A stretch of 64,000 nucleotides of DNA from Wolfiporia cocos (taxonomy: Eukaryota > Basidiomycota > Agaricomycetes > Polyporales > Phaeolaceae). Made by a program: the position numbers and the translations under genes. The notes under the pieces are model-generated. The model was not told the origin of the DNA and ran no database searches. It worked only from the letters and a program-made list of their open reading frames with translations. The stretch lies in NCBI GenBank assembly GCA_029448655.1, contig JACCLO010000044.1:28915-92914 (forward strand), in the 5' to 3' direction. This document shows positions 1 through 11,845 of the stretch, one piece after another. Numbering within the stretch: the first letter of the stretch is position 1; every line of letters starts with the position of its first letter.

Positions 1-3000
1 GTCGGGTAGTCGTTGTACCCATTGGAAAGGGTCGTTCATGCAATAGATACGAAGGTACACTTCGATTTGTTGATTCATCCTTTCCGTTTGTCCGTCGGTC
101 TGTGGATGGTACGCCGTACTCATCGCAGATTCCGTTCCCTGCAGCTTGCATAATTCCTTGAACAGTTTCGATGCGAACTGTGGTCCCCTGTCTGAAATGA
201 TCTTTCGGGGAATGCCGTATTGTGAGTATATCTTTCGATGGAATATTTCTGCGGCCCCTTCGCTCGTGATTGTTTTGTCGCATGGGGTGAGAGAGATGGC
301 CTTGGATAGGCCATGGTCGACAATCACCATCATGGAGTCATATTTTCCGACTCTTGGCAGGTCGGTGACAAAATCGACCGAGCACTGTGAGAAGGGAAGG
401 GCGTCCTCCCGTGTCGGTATTGGCTGTAAAGGGGGTTTTAGCGGGTTCCTATCAGGTTTCATCTGTTGACAGATTGCACAGCCTCGGACGTATTCCGGTA
501 TCATTGTTCCCATGTCAGGCCACCAAAAGTGGGTCTTAACCTGTACTGTTGTACCCCAGATCCCAGGGTGTCCGGCCGGGATCGTGTCGTGGTATTTTGA
601 AATGACGTCCCGTCGAAGGCCCTCATCTTTTGGCACGTACATCCTGCCCCTGTAGAGCAGTATCCCATCCGTTTGTTGCCATTCATCTGCGGTGGTTCTT
701 GCGGGGAATTCGTCTGTGCCCCCTAGAGCACGGATCGCCTGTTCCGCAGATTCATCTCGATCGTTGGCGTTCTTGATTCGATCGATGATCGGGATCTGGA
801 TTGCGTGGACGACGAGTTCATTTGGAATCATGGTGATTCCCTCGTTGTCTTCGTTGCTTTCGTCTAGGTGATACAACCTGGACAATGTGTCGGCCATGAC
901 TAGTTTCCTCCCGGGGATGTGTTGTAATTTCAGGTCGAATTGCGAGAGGAATAGATGCCATCTCGCTTGTCGCCGATTTAGGCGCTGTGCGCTTCTCCAG
1001 TACGTCAGGTTCTGATGATCGCTTCGGATCAAGATCCGATGCGGTGCTCCTTCTAACAGGTGCCGCCATTCTTCTAGTGCTCGGACTATTCCGAGTAGTT
1101 CGCGATCATAGATTTCGTAGTTCCGTTCTGTGGATGTCAGGGATTGTGAGAGATATCCCACTGGCCGTTCACGCCCCGTTTCATCTGTCTGTTTTAGCAC
1201 TGCCCCTGTGGCAAACTGAGATGCGTCTGTTTCGAGGATGAATGGTTTCTCCTTGTCTGGCGTTCCTAGTGCGGGCGCCGTTGTGAATGCCTGCTTCATG
1301 AAGTCGAACGCCTTTTGTTCTTTATCCGTCCACTGGAATCCTGTCCCTGTGACCGTTTTCGTGAGATCCACCAGGGGTCGGGCGTGCGTTGAGTAGTGAT
1401 CGATAAATTTCCGATAGAAGTTTGCAAATCCTAGGAAGGATCTGACTTCCTTGAGATTTCGGGGAGTCGGCCACTCTTTAATCCTATTGAGTTTCGCTGG
1501 GTCCATCTGGATGTTTCCTGGGGTGATGACTAGTCCTAGAAATTCGACTCTGTCGACACCGAAGGCGCATTTCTCGGGTTTCACAAAGAGATGGTTATCC
1601 ACCAATCTCTGAAGGATTCGCCGTTCCCGTTCCTTGTGTGTTTTCTCGTCTTCTGAGAAAATGAGGATATCGTCCATGTAAACAAGCACCCATCCTTCGA
1701 AGATTTCTTCTTTCAGGATTTCGTTCATCATTGCCTGAAAGGTCCCGGGTGCATTGCACAATCCGAAAAACATAACCGTGGGTTCGTACAACCTTCGGTT
1801 TGTTTTGAAGGCCGCTTTCCATTCGTCTCCTTTCTTGATTCGCACGTTGTTGTACCCCGCTCTAAGGTCCATTTTCGTGAAAATCTTTGCTCCTTTTAGC
1901 TTTTCCAGGAGCTCCGAGATTAATGGCAAGGGATAGACGTTCTTTATCGTTCCTTCGTTCAGATATCGATAATCTTGACAGGGTCGTAGGCCGCTGTCTT
2001 TCTTTGGGACGAAGAAGAATGGTGACGCCATCGGGGATTTTGAAGGGACTATGAATCCCTTGGCCAGGTTTTCTTTTAGGAATTCGTCCAGCGCCTGTTG
2101 CTCTTTAGGCAACAGTGCATAGACTTTGCAGTCCTTCGGCACGAAATCGGGTTTTAATTCGATTGCGTGGTCCCATGGTCTCGACGGGGGGAACGCCGCT
2201 GCGGACTCCTTACTGAACACCTTGGTAAAGTCTAGTAGGTGTTTCGGGACCATTTCCTCAATTGTTCGTTCTGGTTCAGGGGTTTTCTGTGCGAATTCTT
2301 GGGACTTCGTCAGCGCTTTCCTGACAGCATTGATGATTTGTATCTTTGTTCGGAACTTCTTTCGTGTTTCCCCTTTCTCTCCTATGATCCTAGGGTTATC
2401 TTTTGCAAAGCGTCGGATCGCTTCGTACTCCTCAGGAGTATAGAGCCGCTGTGCTGTTTCTTCTGGCTGGTCCGTAGATCCAAATCCTTTCTCCCCTCGT
2501 TCTGTTTCATCTAGGTCCTCGACCTCCAAAATGTCGGGGGTTAGGTGTCGTTCGAAAATTATCTGGGCTATTCGCATGCCCGGGATAATTCTATGTGCTT
2601 TGTCTGAATAGTTGAAGACGATGGCTCCGACGTCTCCTCGGTAGTCCGAGTCTATGATTCCGGCCTGTACTACCAGTCCGTGTCTGAGGGTGTTGCCTGA
2701 TCGTCCGGCCAACCTTCCATACGATCCCTTCGGGATCTTCATTTTTACTCCTGTGGAGACGAGTTTCCATCCTCCGGCGGGAATCTCGGTTTCTTCTGCA
2801 GCGTAAAGGTCATACCCTGCGGCTTCTTGGGTTCCCCTTGTCGGAATTTTCCCTTCTGGAGCAACTACCATTTCCACCGTATCCATTTGGATCGTGGCTT
2901 CCGGTTTCTTTTCTTCTGCCCCTAGTATTGATCGTACATCGACTGTTTGGTCCTTCCAGTCGATTGTGGGGTTTTCGTCTTTTAGCCATCCATACCCTAG

Positions 3001-3417
3001 AATCATATTCTCTGTTCCGATCGATCCTACCAAGAATCGGACCTTTCGCGTTTTCTGGGTCTTCGGATATCGTAGTAGTATGGTGGCTTCTCGGTCTATT
3101 CGCCCATCTTTGTTTTCTGTTCCGTCAACATTTTTGACGATAATCGGGTTCTTCAAGGGTTGCGTGGGCACCTTGTATTTTTCTACCACTCTGCTGTGGA
3201 TCAGGTTTGACATTGCTCCTGAGTCGATTAGTGCATTGCACTTCACGGGTTTTGCCAGCGTCATGATTACCGGAATGAAGAGGGATCGATTCTTCTCGAA
3301 CGAGGTAATTACATGCGCTGCTTTCTCGGAGGGTAAGACCGTGGGCTTCCCTCCTAGGCAAAATCCTGTTCTTCTACGAGCCGTGCTAGGAGCTCGGGGT
3401 TCTTGGCTTTCAGAGCC
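1..3417 (-). CDS. pol: pol polyprotein of gypsy element 1: PR-dUTPase-RT-RNaseH-INT (partial)
   Basis: One reading frame is open from just after a stop at 3418-3420 to base 1. An aspartic protease has ALIDSGAMSNLI (about 3200-3240). A trimeric-type dUTPase (about 2465-2830) has motif 1 AAGYDLYAAE, motif 2 GRLAGRSGN, motif 3 GIIDSDYRGD, motif 4 GMRIAQII and motif 5 RGEKGFGSTD, all intact. Reverse transcriptase follows with VYMDDILIF (about 1665-1690), then RNase H (ETDASQFATGAVL; RNRRQARW-like end) and integrase with an HHCC finger (C-AICQ near 490) and DDE residues (SVDFVTDLP, SDRGPQF, E in the HPQTDGQTERMNQ block). It lies -1 relative to gag. No stop is seen, so this copy may be young. Confidence 0.92.
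3320..3366 (-). promoter_or_regulatory. candidate -1 ribosomal frameshift signal between gag and pol
   Basis: In gag frame the sequence reads G-GAT-TTT-GCC-TAG. A -1 slip on GGATTTT (3366-3360) would place the ribosome exactly in the pol frame (TGC CTA GGA). About five bases downstream the coding strand has GGAGGG and, after a 15-nt loop, CCCTCC: a 6-bp stem. Slippery site, short spacer and stem is the standard layout for -1 frameshifting. Heptamer and stem are seen directly; function is inferred. Confidence 0.55.
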
Positions 3418-5188
3418 CTAATTGCTGTGACCGCTCTGTTAGCGGTGACATATTCAGTCTCTTCTTCGGAGACTTCTTCGATGCGAGCTTCTTGCTCGGC
3501 TTCTTCTTCTTCGGTTTTTCGAGTAGTCCGCCTAGGGCGGGCTGGTTTCCTCGGCCTCTTCGGGCAGTCTCGCGACATATGTCCTGGCTGATGACAGGTG
3601 AAGCATTTTCCTTTCTTGATGTGATCGTCCCTTTCCTGGGTGGTCATTCGATCTACATCCATTGCGTTCGGATCTTTCGGTGCGGTTGTCTGTGGAGCAC
3701 TAGTGCGTCCGTTATTCTGGTTCGAGGCTTGCCAAGCCTTTTTCTTGACAAACGGTTTGTCCCGTTTCAAGAATATCTTGTACGTATTTTCATAGTACGA
3801 GGCAGCGGACTGCCATTCATCAATGGTTGCTGGTAGCGGTCGAACACCGATGATGTATCGGGTCGTGTGTTCGGGTAACCCTTTCTCAAAGAGGGTTATG
3901 AGCAACGCGTTTCCGTCCGCGCTGTATCGATCGTACTGGGCCTTTCCGGCCAAGTTGTTGAACTCGGTGATATAATCATCAATGTCCTTCCTGTCCTGGG
4001 TTACGTCCAGGATTTTCTTCCGCGCCTTCTGTACCTCTTCGATGGCTCCGAAGGCTTTCTGGAAGTCTGCATCAAACTGTGCAAGACTAGGTGGGAAGAA
4101 TCGTTTCGTCTGGGGGTTCGTGTAAACCCGGTGGTAATTTTGTTTCCACTGGCCTGTTTTCCCCTTGTTCGAAATATAAGAGAGGATAAAGATCACTCTC
4201 TGAACGTCGTTCTGGAATGATGTTTCGTACATCGTAAACCAGGAATTGCACTGGTTTATGAAGTTCTGCATGTCAGATCGTTCCCCGTCGAATACGTCTG
4301 GGGGATTGATCTTTATCATCGGGGGTCGGTAGTACGGGTTTGGCGCCGGAGGTTGAGGCTGCGGCGCATTCGGTGGTGGAGGTCCTCCTCCTCCCGGGTA
4401 TCCTCCACCTGGGTTTCCTGGGTTTCCTCCGGGGTTCCCTGGGTTTCCTCCAGGGTTTCCTCCTCCGGGGTTCGCGGGGGTTCCTCCTCCGAATCCTCCA
4501 GGAGGGGGGAATTCCCTCCTCCGAGTCCGAAGTTTCCTCCCAGTCCTCCTCCGCTTGTACCTGCGGAGGTTCGTCCAAATAGGCCTGAAGGCCATGTTCC
4601 TGGGTTTGTCGTTCCCATTCCTCCGCTTGGGCTAGTCCAAGACGGATTTCCTCCGCTACCCATTCCGGGTGCGTTCTGTGGGGGGTTTCCAAAGAGGTCT
4701 GTTCCTCCAGCCATAGGCCCAATCCCACTCTGCGCAAAAGCAGATATAAATCCTGGAGGGTCCTGTCCTCCGGTCTGGCTGTTATCTGTTCCTGTAAAAT
4801 TTCCAGGATTTCTCCCATCATCTCCGATGCGCTCAATTCCTGCCATTCCTGTGGCGCCCGAAGGCTGATTCGTATTTCCATCGGCATCGAAGGTTCTGTT
4901 GATGGTTTCGGTTTCGTTTTCGGTCAACGTCGCGGTTGACATCGGAGGGAGTTCTCCAAATCGTTCGAACGCTTCACGCGTTATTTCCCAAGCGGTCGTT
5001 CTTGCGGAGGGGTATACTTCTACCCACTTCGATGCCCTATCTTCTCTTGGAATGACAACAATTCCTCCGCGGTTACGGAAGGCTCCAATGGTGTCAGTCC
5101 ACTCGTATCGGTTGAGTCTGTAGACTCCCTGAATGTCCTCGGGCAAGAGTTCAATCAGTCGTGCTGGGAATTCTGGTCCAAATATCAT
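3354..5188 (-). pseudogene. gag: gag of gypsy element 1, one frameshift
   Basis: Gag forms the retroelement capsid and binds its RNA. The N-terminal part starts at ATG 5188 (MIFGPEFPARLIELL) and runs to a glycine/proline-rich linker. It continues in another frame as the ORF ending at 3354, which holds a capsid-like region (DVFDGERSDMQNFINQC) and a CCHC zinc knuckle, C-x2-C-x4-H-x4-C, near 3565-3610, then an acidic tail. The two frames join at a run of six G (4505-4510, C on the coding strand), where the sequence behaves as if one base is missing. This may be a real mutation, a sequencing indel, or slippage on the homopolymer. The tail overlaps pol by about 64 nt. Confidence 0.85.
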
Positions 5189-5937
5189 GTGCCCTTACAC
5201 CGTGGTAGGTGAGGGTGATAAGCTCGACCTTCTGTTGGGTCGAACACCCGTTCGTATATTCGAGTCGCGAATATAGATCGTTCTTCTGCATGTGGGCGTA
5301 TAGCCGTATGCAAGGCAAATGCTCGTTAGATGCCTTCAAGTCCTAGGTGAAGTTCCTAGGAGATCGTATAATATCCAATACGCGTTAGAGGATATAATCT
5401 GTTCAGGTGCGAGTCGAATAGAATATAAGACTCGCCTAAGTCCGAGAAGTCAGTGTGCACTTCGAGGACTTAGTCGTTCGGTTGCTCGAGTGAGAAATAC
5501 TGAGCGTAGTTTCCTACGTTTGAGAACGAGTATAAGACTTCTTGTTTATACAACAAGGTCGAGCTGAAGAGCCTTGACAATAAGTACATGAGCTTTTATA
5601 CTACGCTGGGTTTTAGGGGTCAAGTCCATCCCAGATGCCACCGCTACTATCTACGCTATAGTATCAAACGTTTGATAAGTATGTAGTGATGTATCCGAAA
5701 CGATAGATAGGGATGATGGTGGTTGAACACCATCTATAAGCTAATAAACGATGAAGGTGAAACGGTGGCAGAGTTGGATCTGCCAAAGGTGAAACGCGCC
5801 CTACATGCTAATACAACTGGGGATGCGCCCAGTAGAGTCACGAGTAGCCAGGGGGTTGGTTGCGCAACAAGTCCCTGTATCGTATTCGCCCGGTGGTGAG
5901 TTCTGTCGATATTCGAAAAATCAAAATAACCGTAACA
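5189..5937 (-). repeat. 5' LTR and untranslated leader of gypsy element 1
   Basis: This non-coding stretch lies upstream of gag. On the minus strand it begins TGTTACGG at 5937. TATA-like sequences occur near 5420 and 5535. The LTR/leader border is uncertain; CCCAACA near 5238 is one candidate LTR end. The second LTR is not in the window, so this cannot be confirmed by alignment. A 48-bp remnant (5938-5985) separates it from the hAT-like element. Confidence 0.6.
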
Positions 5938-5985
5938 CTCCCCAACCTGAGTTGCCCGAGAAAATAGCCACGGACTGAAGTGGAT

Positions 5986-7734
5986 TAGTGATGTGCCAGG
6001 CCCAGCCCAGCTCAAAAGCCCCGGCTTCGGCCCGGCTTGGATGGCCCATGGCTTTTCAAAACCTCAGGCCAGGCCCTCATTGACAGCTCACGGCTTGGCC
6101 CGGCCTAGGTCCCAGCTTGGCCGCGGCCTACCACTGCTAAGATAATCGTCACTTTAGCTTCAGAGCTTGAGATTCACCTTTGCCAAACCTTTCCCAGATG
6201 AAATAGAACCTTTAATCCTCCGATCTATAGTAGGATTAAGCATGAAATAATCATTCACTAGCGCAGCATTCAGTAGCGTGCCTGCCATATGGGGGATCAT
6301 ATAGGCGCCCAAAAGTGAGTGGCAGGCTTCAACGTTGAGGACTTGACTTTTCTGTAGTTTTAAATAAACAAGATAGGTGCACAATGATTGAGTTGAGCAT
6401 ATAACTGGCCTGTATGGGCTTATATTGTGCCTGCCAGATATTGTAGCCATTAAGATCCCTAGGCCAGGGCTCAACAGCTTGGCCTGGCCTGGCCTGTATC
6501 TCAGGCCGGGCCCTGGGCCGTCTCTGTCACAAGCCAATTTCCAAGCCTAGTAGAACATCCTAGGTTGACACCCCACTCACGCCTCTTGCACGCTAAAGCA
6601 CTCCATCCAAGCCCAGCTGGATACGTACGGCAATGCTAGTAGAAGCCCTCCGATACACAAGTCACTACGGGCACTAGCAGACCACCAGCAGTCCGAACCT
6701 TACACCAGTCCCAGTCCCCGGCAGTCAGTACAATACTGCCTAGTCCATACAACCTAGTCATGGGCCACCTCTAGGAACCACCAGCGTGGCTAGCACAGCA
6801 GTAACCCCAAGACAATCCAGGTTACCAGCCATCGCACATACACTACACACTAACTAGAGGAATGACCTATATTATGCACGTGACCTAAACACTACGCCCA
6901 ATGTCTCACATCTCTTACACCACAGACACTCGCCATTACTGGCATAGACATTCCCCATTACAGGCAGGCCCCGACCTGTATAGACTTCTGCCCGTGGGAT
7001 GGCAGCAATCCCATACAAGCACTAGACCTATGCACCTACAGTCTACGAGTCTACGCCCTACGCCTTCCCTTCAGTACCGCAACCTCTGGGAACCCGGGCC
7101 GTGAACGATCGACCCTCAGTACCGTAACCTCGGGAACCTAGGCCACCAAAAGCACCTTCAGACCACATCTTGTCAAACCACGCCATTGGAATGGTGCACC
7201 CCCTGCCTGGGATGGCAGCACATGACCTATGAGGAGCACTGGTCGTTATACCCTGATCGACGAAAACCACCGATCATTACACCCGATCGAAGCACTGATC
7301 ACCACCGCCATTACTGGTATCACCCGATCGACAAGAACCACTGATCGTAACCCGATCGATTGGCAACCCCCCTGATCCAATCCCATCACACTACGTTGCT
7401 ATGGACATCTCGCTACGTACCAGTGCTCCAATGCCATTACCGGCCCCATAGCTTAGACCAATTGTATACCAGCAAGTAGATGACCCCATAGTCACGCGAG
7501 CCCCCACATGTACAAACAGTAGTAATATATAAGCCAGACAGTCTCGAGCATAAACCTCAGACTTGTCTTGGCCTCTTCTGGCTAGTAGTCCCAAATCAGG
7601 AAGGCACCTTTGTGTGAGCCCCCTTCCCCTGGTTGAGTGCTAGTTAGTAGCGTGTGTCAGTCTCAAGCCGTGCTGTAAAGCCCAGCTTGGCCCGGCCCAG
7701 CTCATGGCCCAAAGCTGGGCCTGGCACATCACTA
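5986..7734. mobile_element. hAT-like non-autonomous DNA transposon, copy A (carries a solo LTR)
   Basis: The ends are inverted: TAGTGATGTGCCAGGCCCAGC on the left and GCTGGGCCTGGCACATCACTA on the right. An exact 8-bp target duplication AAGTGGAT flanks it (5978-5985, 7735-7742). TAGNG termini and 8-bp duplications are hallmarks of the hAT superfamily. Near both ends are GC-rich sub-repeats of the GGCCCAGC/GGCCCGG type, likely transposase-binding repeats (inference). No transposase is encoded. A solo LTR sits at 6525-7659; without it the element is about 610 bp, like copy B. Confidence 0.9.
6525..7659 (+). repeat. solo LTR inside hAT-like copy A
   Basis: It starts TGTCACAAGCC and ends GCGTGTGTCA, with 5-bp target duplication GTCTC on both sides (6520-6524, 7660-7664). 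Copies B and C of the hAT-like element show the uninterrupted sequence at this point, an empty site. A TATA box (AATATATAAG, about 7516-7525) precedes a weak palindrome and a CT-rich start region. No internal region is present, so it arose by LTR-LTR recombination. The 1135-bp length is larger than most LTRs in the window. Confidence 0.92.
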
Positions 7735-7742
7735 AAGTGGAT

Positions 7743-7982
7743 GGGATGAAGGGTTAAGAAATCAAGAGCTGCTGATGGCAACGTGAGTATACGATTCCAA
7801 TACAAGTCTTTGTCGATCAATCTGGGGATCCCTAGTCCTTTGACAAAACTCTCCAAAACCATGAAAGAGAAATTGTCCTGGCCATTCAGGATGACCTGGT
7901 TGGAATACAAGGGGCAGAGGAGTTGATAGAAAAACCTCAATATGAACACATGTTCAGTGATGTAATTGAAGCGGCATGACAT
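7743..7982 (-). pseudogene. unrecognised coding fragment split by hAT copy A and cut by gypsy element 1
   Basis: The minus strand reads a hydrophobic peptide (HVFILRFFYQLLCPLYSNQV, then DNFSFMVLESFVKGLG) up to HPIHFS at the hAT border. On the far side of the hAT element, minus 5985-5938 continues in the same sense (HFSPWLFSRATQVGE) until the LTR start of gypsy element 1. It is therefore a piece of an older coding sequence, host or transposon, hit twice. An adjacent minus ORF (7937-8128) may belong to it. I do not recognise the family. Confidence 0.45.
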
Positions 7983-8139
7983 GACAGCAGAGGCATGATT
8001 GAAGTGATAAATATGAGTGAAGCTGCCCTGGCCATGTCATGGAGGGCATAAGCATACTGGGTGCCATGAGCAGAGAGGAGGTTGAGAGTGTCACAGACTG
8101 CCTCGGGTAAGGCTCTTATAGATATCACATGACTTGTTA

Positions 8140-8452
8140 TTGTTTGTCTTAGGTTTGATAAGGTTTAGCTAGAATTCCCTGATACCTTAACAGTCATGCG
8201 CCCATACTTACAGTAGTGCCACCCATGTGACTCACCTTAGGTAGTGCACAGGCCACCTCTTTAGGGTAGACACAGTGTGTCCCCCTGTATGTACATATAG
8301 CGCGAGCTGAGGTCTTACAACCTCAGTTCTACTATTCTTGGCAACCAGGTCAATCCTCACTACCTCTGCGTGTGCGCCCGCCTGCGTCTTGGCAACACTA
8401 CTATTCTATACTCGCTAGTCTGTGGTGCAAGACTGCACATACCGCTGTTGTC
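8140..8452 (+). repeat. degenerate LTR fragment
   Basis: It carries the layout of the local LTR family: a short TATA-like ACATATAG, then the palindrome CTGAGGTCTTACAACCTCAG (8307-8326), then TTCTACTATTCTTGGC. It ends near GCTGTTGTCA (8452). A clear TGTCAC start and a target duplication are not seen, so borders are approximate. Confidence 0.55.
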
Positions 8453-8455
8453 AGA

Positions 8456-9873
8456 AAAATATTTTCTCTCGGGTTCTCCGGGCAGGTCTGGATGTGCCGA
8501 GATAGGCGAGGTGTTCGAGGGGTTGATGTCGAGTAGTTTTACCGGTTGAACGTAGCCTGTAGCGATTTAGAACTGCGGCGGTGCGTCGAATAAAGTGGAA
8601 ATAATAGACATTGACTCGAAAATGTTTGTGACCGATTTCCTAAGTCCTAAGCGTACGCCTCGAGCGCAGCCCTTCGTCTGACTTCGTCTGGGTGGAATTC
8701 GATGATTTGCTCGTATCTACACATCGCCTAAATACATGGAGAGCCACGAAATTTTCTACAACATTTTAAGTGTCCTAAAATTTCGAGTGTGCACCCTACA
8801 AGCTAGACAATCCAGAGACGAACCCTGAGATGGTGAAGACTGTCCTGAAACACAAGCAAATTATTTTATGAGACCGATCACCTGTAGATCTAGGGTGGTG
8901 CACCGAGGTTGGAGAGAAAAGACATGGAAAAAGCTATAGGAAGGCAGTTGGGGTTGGGCCAGACCTGGCTAGGCTAGAGAGCCTAGGGAAGCGTCAGATG
9001 GCACCTGTTTTGACTGGATGAGCAGCCAGATAGTGCCCGCAGGGCTTTTGCGACATTTCAGATTGTGCATGAGCCAGCGAAGGTTCACTGTACGAGTATG
9101 ATCGAGGCCGATCATGATCGGTCAAGCTGTGGCTGAACTACCTCAGATGGGCATTCTGCCTACCAGCTGGCTTTCTGTGGTGTGTTCTGTGTCGTTTTGG
9201 TGTGTGTTTGATCGTGCCCTGGTATTCTTACATGTGTCTAAAGTCTATGGCACATTTATATTGCAGCCGCAGCCACGCGCGAGCTGGAACGGCCAAAGAC
9301 AATCGAGGCAGGGCACCGGCCGTGCGGGCCGTCTGGTCCCTTGGGGACACCTGTTCCTGGCCGTGCATGGCATCCCGTGCATGGTCCAGGAGCGCCATCC
9401 CTTCAGATATGAAGCTTATTGAGGAGGAGCTGGACTATAGGTATCAAGTTGCTGAGGATGAAGTGGACGAGCAGTGTGAAGATGAAGAGGGAAACAGGGC
9501 AGAAAATTATAAAGACAAGGATGGGGATTTGGGTCTGGATGAGGACAGAGTTGACAATCTGGATGACCTGCTCAGCAAGAATGGCTTTGCACCACTTTGA
9601 GCAATATACACAGCTTCTCAGATGTGCTCAGATTTTTGTAGTTTGAGCATTCTCAACATCATGTATACCACTTATTTTGTACATTGTGATTCTACATGAT
9701 GGTTCTGAGGCCTCTAGGTGTGCACCACATTGTGTGGCATATGCCACAGGCTATAGTATATCCACATAGGTAAGCTGCAACAGCACTTTGCAATTCATAT
9801 GCCAGCCTGACTACCAAACAACAATTCTATACCAGTCTGATGATTAGTTTCCCAGTCACACATTGAATTTGAC
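8456..9873. other. unassigned region
   Basis: I see no recognisable gene or complete mobile element. The plus strand at about 9405-9598 encodes an acidic tail (EDEVDEQCEDEEGNRAE, then a stop) that looks like the C-terminus of a protein, possibly a decayed gene. The rest holds only short ORFs. Confidence 0.3.
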
Positions 9874-10499
9874 TAGTGATGTGCAGGCCCAGCCCAGCCC
9901 AAAAGCCCTGGCTTTGATGGCCCACCGCTTTTCAAAACCTCAGGCCGGGCCCTCACTGACAGCTCACAGCTTGGCCCAGCCTGGGCCAGGGCCAAGCTGG
10001 GGCCTACCACTGCTAGGATAGTCATCACTATAGCCTTGAAAGTTTGAAATACACCATTTTCAATTGTTCCTTGATGAAAAGGAACATTGAGGCCTACAAA
10101 TTATAGTGGTATTAAGTGTCAAAATAACCTTCCACCAGCATGGCATTCAGTAGTGCACCTGCCATATGGGGTATTGTATAGGTGCCCAATGGTGAGTGGC
10201 AGGCTTCAACATTAAGGACATGACTTATTGGCTTTTTATGTAGTCTGAAATGAACAGCATATAATACTATAGTTTAGTTAAGCATACTACTATCCTGTAC
10301 AATCTTATATTGTAGTTGCCAGACATTGTAGCCATTAAGGTCACCAGGCTGGGGCTCAACAGCTCAGCCTGGCTCAGCCTGAGATACAAGCTGGGCCCTG
10401 GGCCATCTCAAGCCATGTTGTAAAGCCTAGCTCACCCCAGCCCAAGTAGGGCTTGGCCCAGCTTGGCTCTGGCCTCAAGCCAGGCCTGGCACATCACCT
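9874..10499. mobile_element. hAT-like non-autonomous element, copy B
   Basis: It has the same termini as copy A, TAGTGATGTG on the left and GGCCTGGCACATCACCT on the right. The flanks AATTTGAC and AGTTTGAC match at 7 of 8 positions, an aged 8-bp target duplication. It lacks both LTR insertions found in copies A and C. It is clearly more diverged, with many C-to-T-like differences in the GC-rich ends. No coding capacity. Confidence 0.85.
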
Positions 10500-10757
10500 A
10501 GTTTGACTGACATTGATAAGATACCTTCAGAGTGGCGATTGAATGCTACTCTGCTGTTGATATTATCAGCACTTATCTACAGAGATCAGATCCTTCCTTG
10601 ATTGGCAAGTACCTCCAGCACTGCTCCAGCACTGGTAAGTCATCTCTGTCAGGAATTAGAACCAGTTGTAATCACTTCAAATCAGTTCACACCTCATACA
10701 GTTCAATCCAAAGACAAACCAGTTCTACCCAAATCCTATAACCACCCCACATTAATG

Positions 10758-11376
10758 TGTCACAAGAAATTGTGGCGTCATTTTCCCCATTTTTCCATGT
10801 TTTTATGCCAAAATGCTGGTTTTTAGCCGCTCGTAGGACAGCACGTGCATAGGTAGATAAATGCTTTATCTTATCTAGCTACATCACGGTCTTTCGTCAT
10901 CACTAGGTAACAACGTCACCTTGTATTGTAGCACATGACTTGACTGCACACAGACCACACCTTTAGGGCAAGGCAGTTAGGTAGTTAGGGAGTTGCTGCA
11001 TGTATATATACTTGGTGACGTCTGAGGTACTCCTCAGACTTAGTATCTCAGCCTAGGGGGTGTGTCCCCTGGCAACCTCTCAAAACCCTCTGCTGCCTGG
11101 CTTGAGTGTAACAGCGAACTGCATTAGCAACAAGCCCGCTGCTCTCTCCTTGAGGGTGGGGGCCTCTTTCAATATTATTCTTGCTTCACTCTCTGCTCGC
11201 TAGTCTGGGGGCATTGTGGTACACTCATGGGTTGTGACCTCAGGCATTCGGTGAGGCATCTCAATAGATGCAGCCTCCTGTTCTCCCCTTACGAGGATGG
11301 GGGCCCTGTAGGGCGGATATATAGGATATATAGGGGTTCCCCCGCTTAGGCAGGTAGCATGGTGGTTACCGTGTCA
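10758..11376 (+). repeat. solo LTR
   Basis: It starts TGTCACAAGAAATTG and ends GGTTACCGTGTCA. TATA box GTATATATA near 11002, then palindrome TCTGAGGTACTCCTCAGA (11021-11038). It matches the solo LTR at 35781-36383 in its second half (GGCATTGTGGTACACTCATGGG-like region, ending CCGTGTCA). The flanks TAATG and TATCA do not match, so no target duplication is preserved. Confidence 0.75.
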
Positions 11377-11845
11377 TATCACAACATCTCAGAAGCCCAA
11401 GAAACTGTTCTAATACTCCCAACAAAACAAAGCTACCACAAGGCAATATCTAAACATAAGGTTTATCAAATTCCTGATCTATGTCACAGATCTGGGACAT
11501 TCTACGAATTTTTCTATATTTTTACCTATTTTTCTGGCATTTCTACGAGCTTATTTACACTTACACTTGTAACCGCCCATAGACACGTCCATGTACACAA
11601 ACAACACATACATAACATGCATGTCCAAACTAGTTACTCAGCGGACTAGTTCTCCGAAGTCACACCCCTTAGTAATATCCCAATACCAGGCTATGTCACT
11701 AGGGATGACATGGAATACCGTGTGTATCATGCAATGGGGAATACCCCCCTAATATAACCCTATACTCCTGATGAGGAGGAGCAGGCTATGTCCTGCCTAT
11801 AAGATGCAGGTCACCATGCATGTCATAAGTCTCAGTGGTCGAGTA

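Larger units (their letters stand above)
1..5937 (-). mobile_element. Ty3/gypsy LTR retrotransposon 1 (dUTPase between protease and RT), cut by window edge
   Basis: The minus strand reads, in order, a 5' LTR/leader, gag with a CCHC knuckle, then pol with protease, dUTPase, reverse transcriptase, RNase H and integrase; the integrase runs off base 1, so the 3' LTR is outside. The order RT-RNase H-integrase defines Ty3/gypsy. The 5' LTR probably starts at 5937, where the minus strand begins TGTTACGG, typical of gypsy LTR ends. The inner LTR border and target duplication cannot be fixed from this window. Unlike element 2, no integrase-chromodomain part is visible, because that end is missing. Confidence 0.93.
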
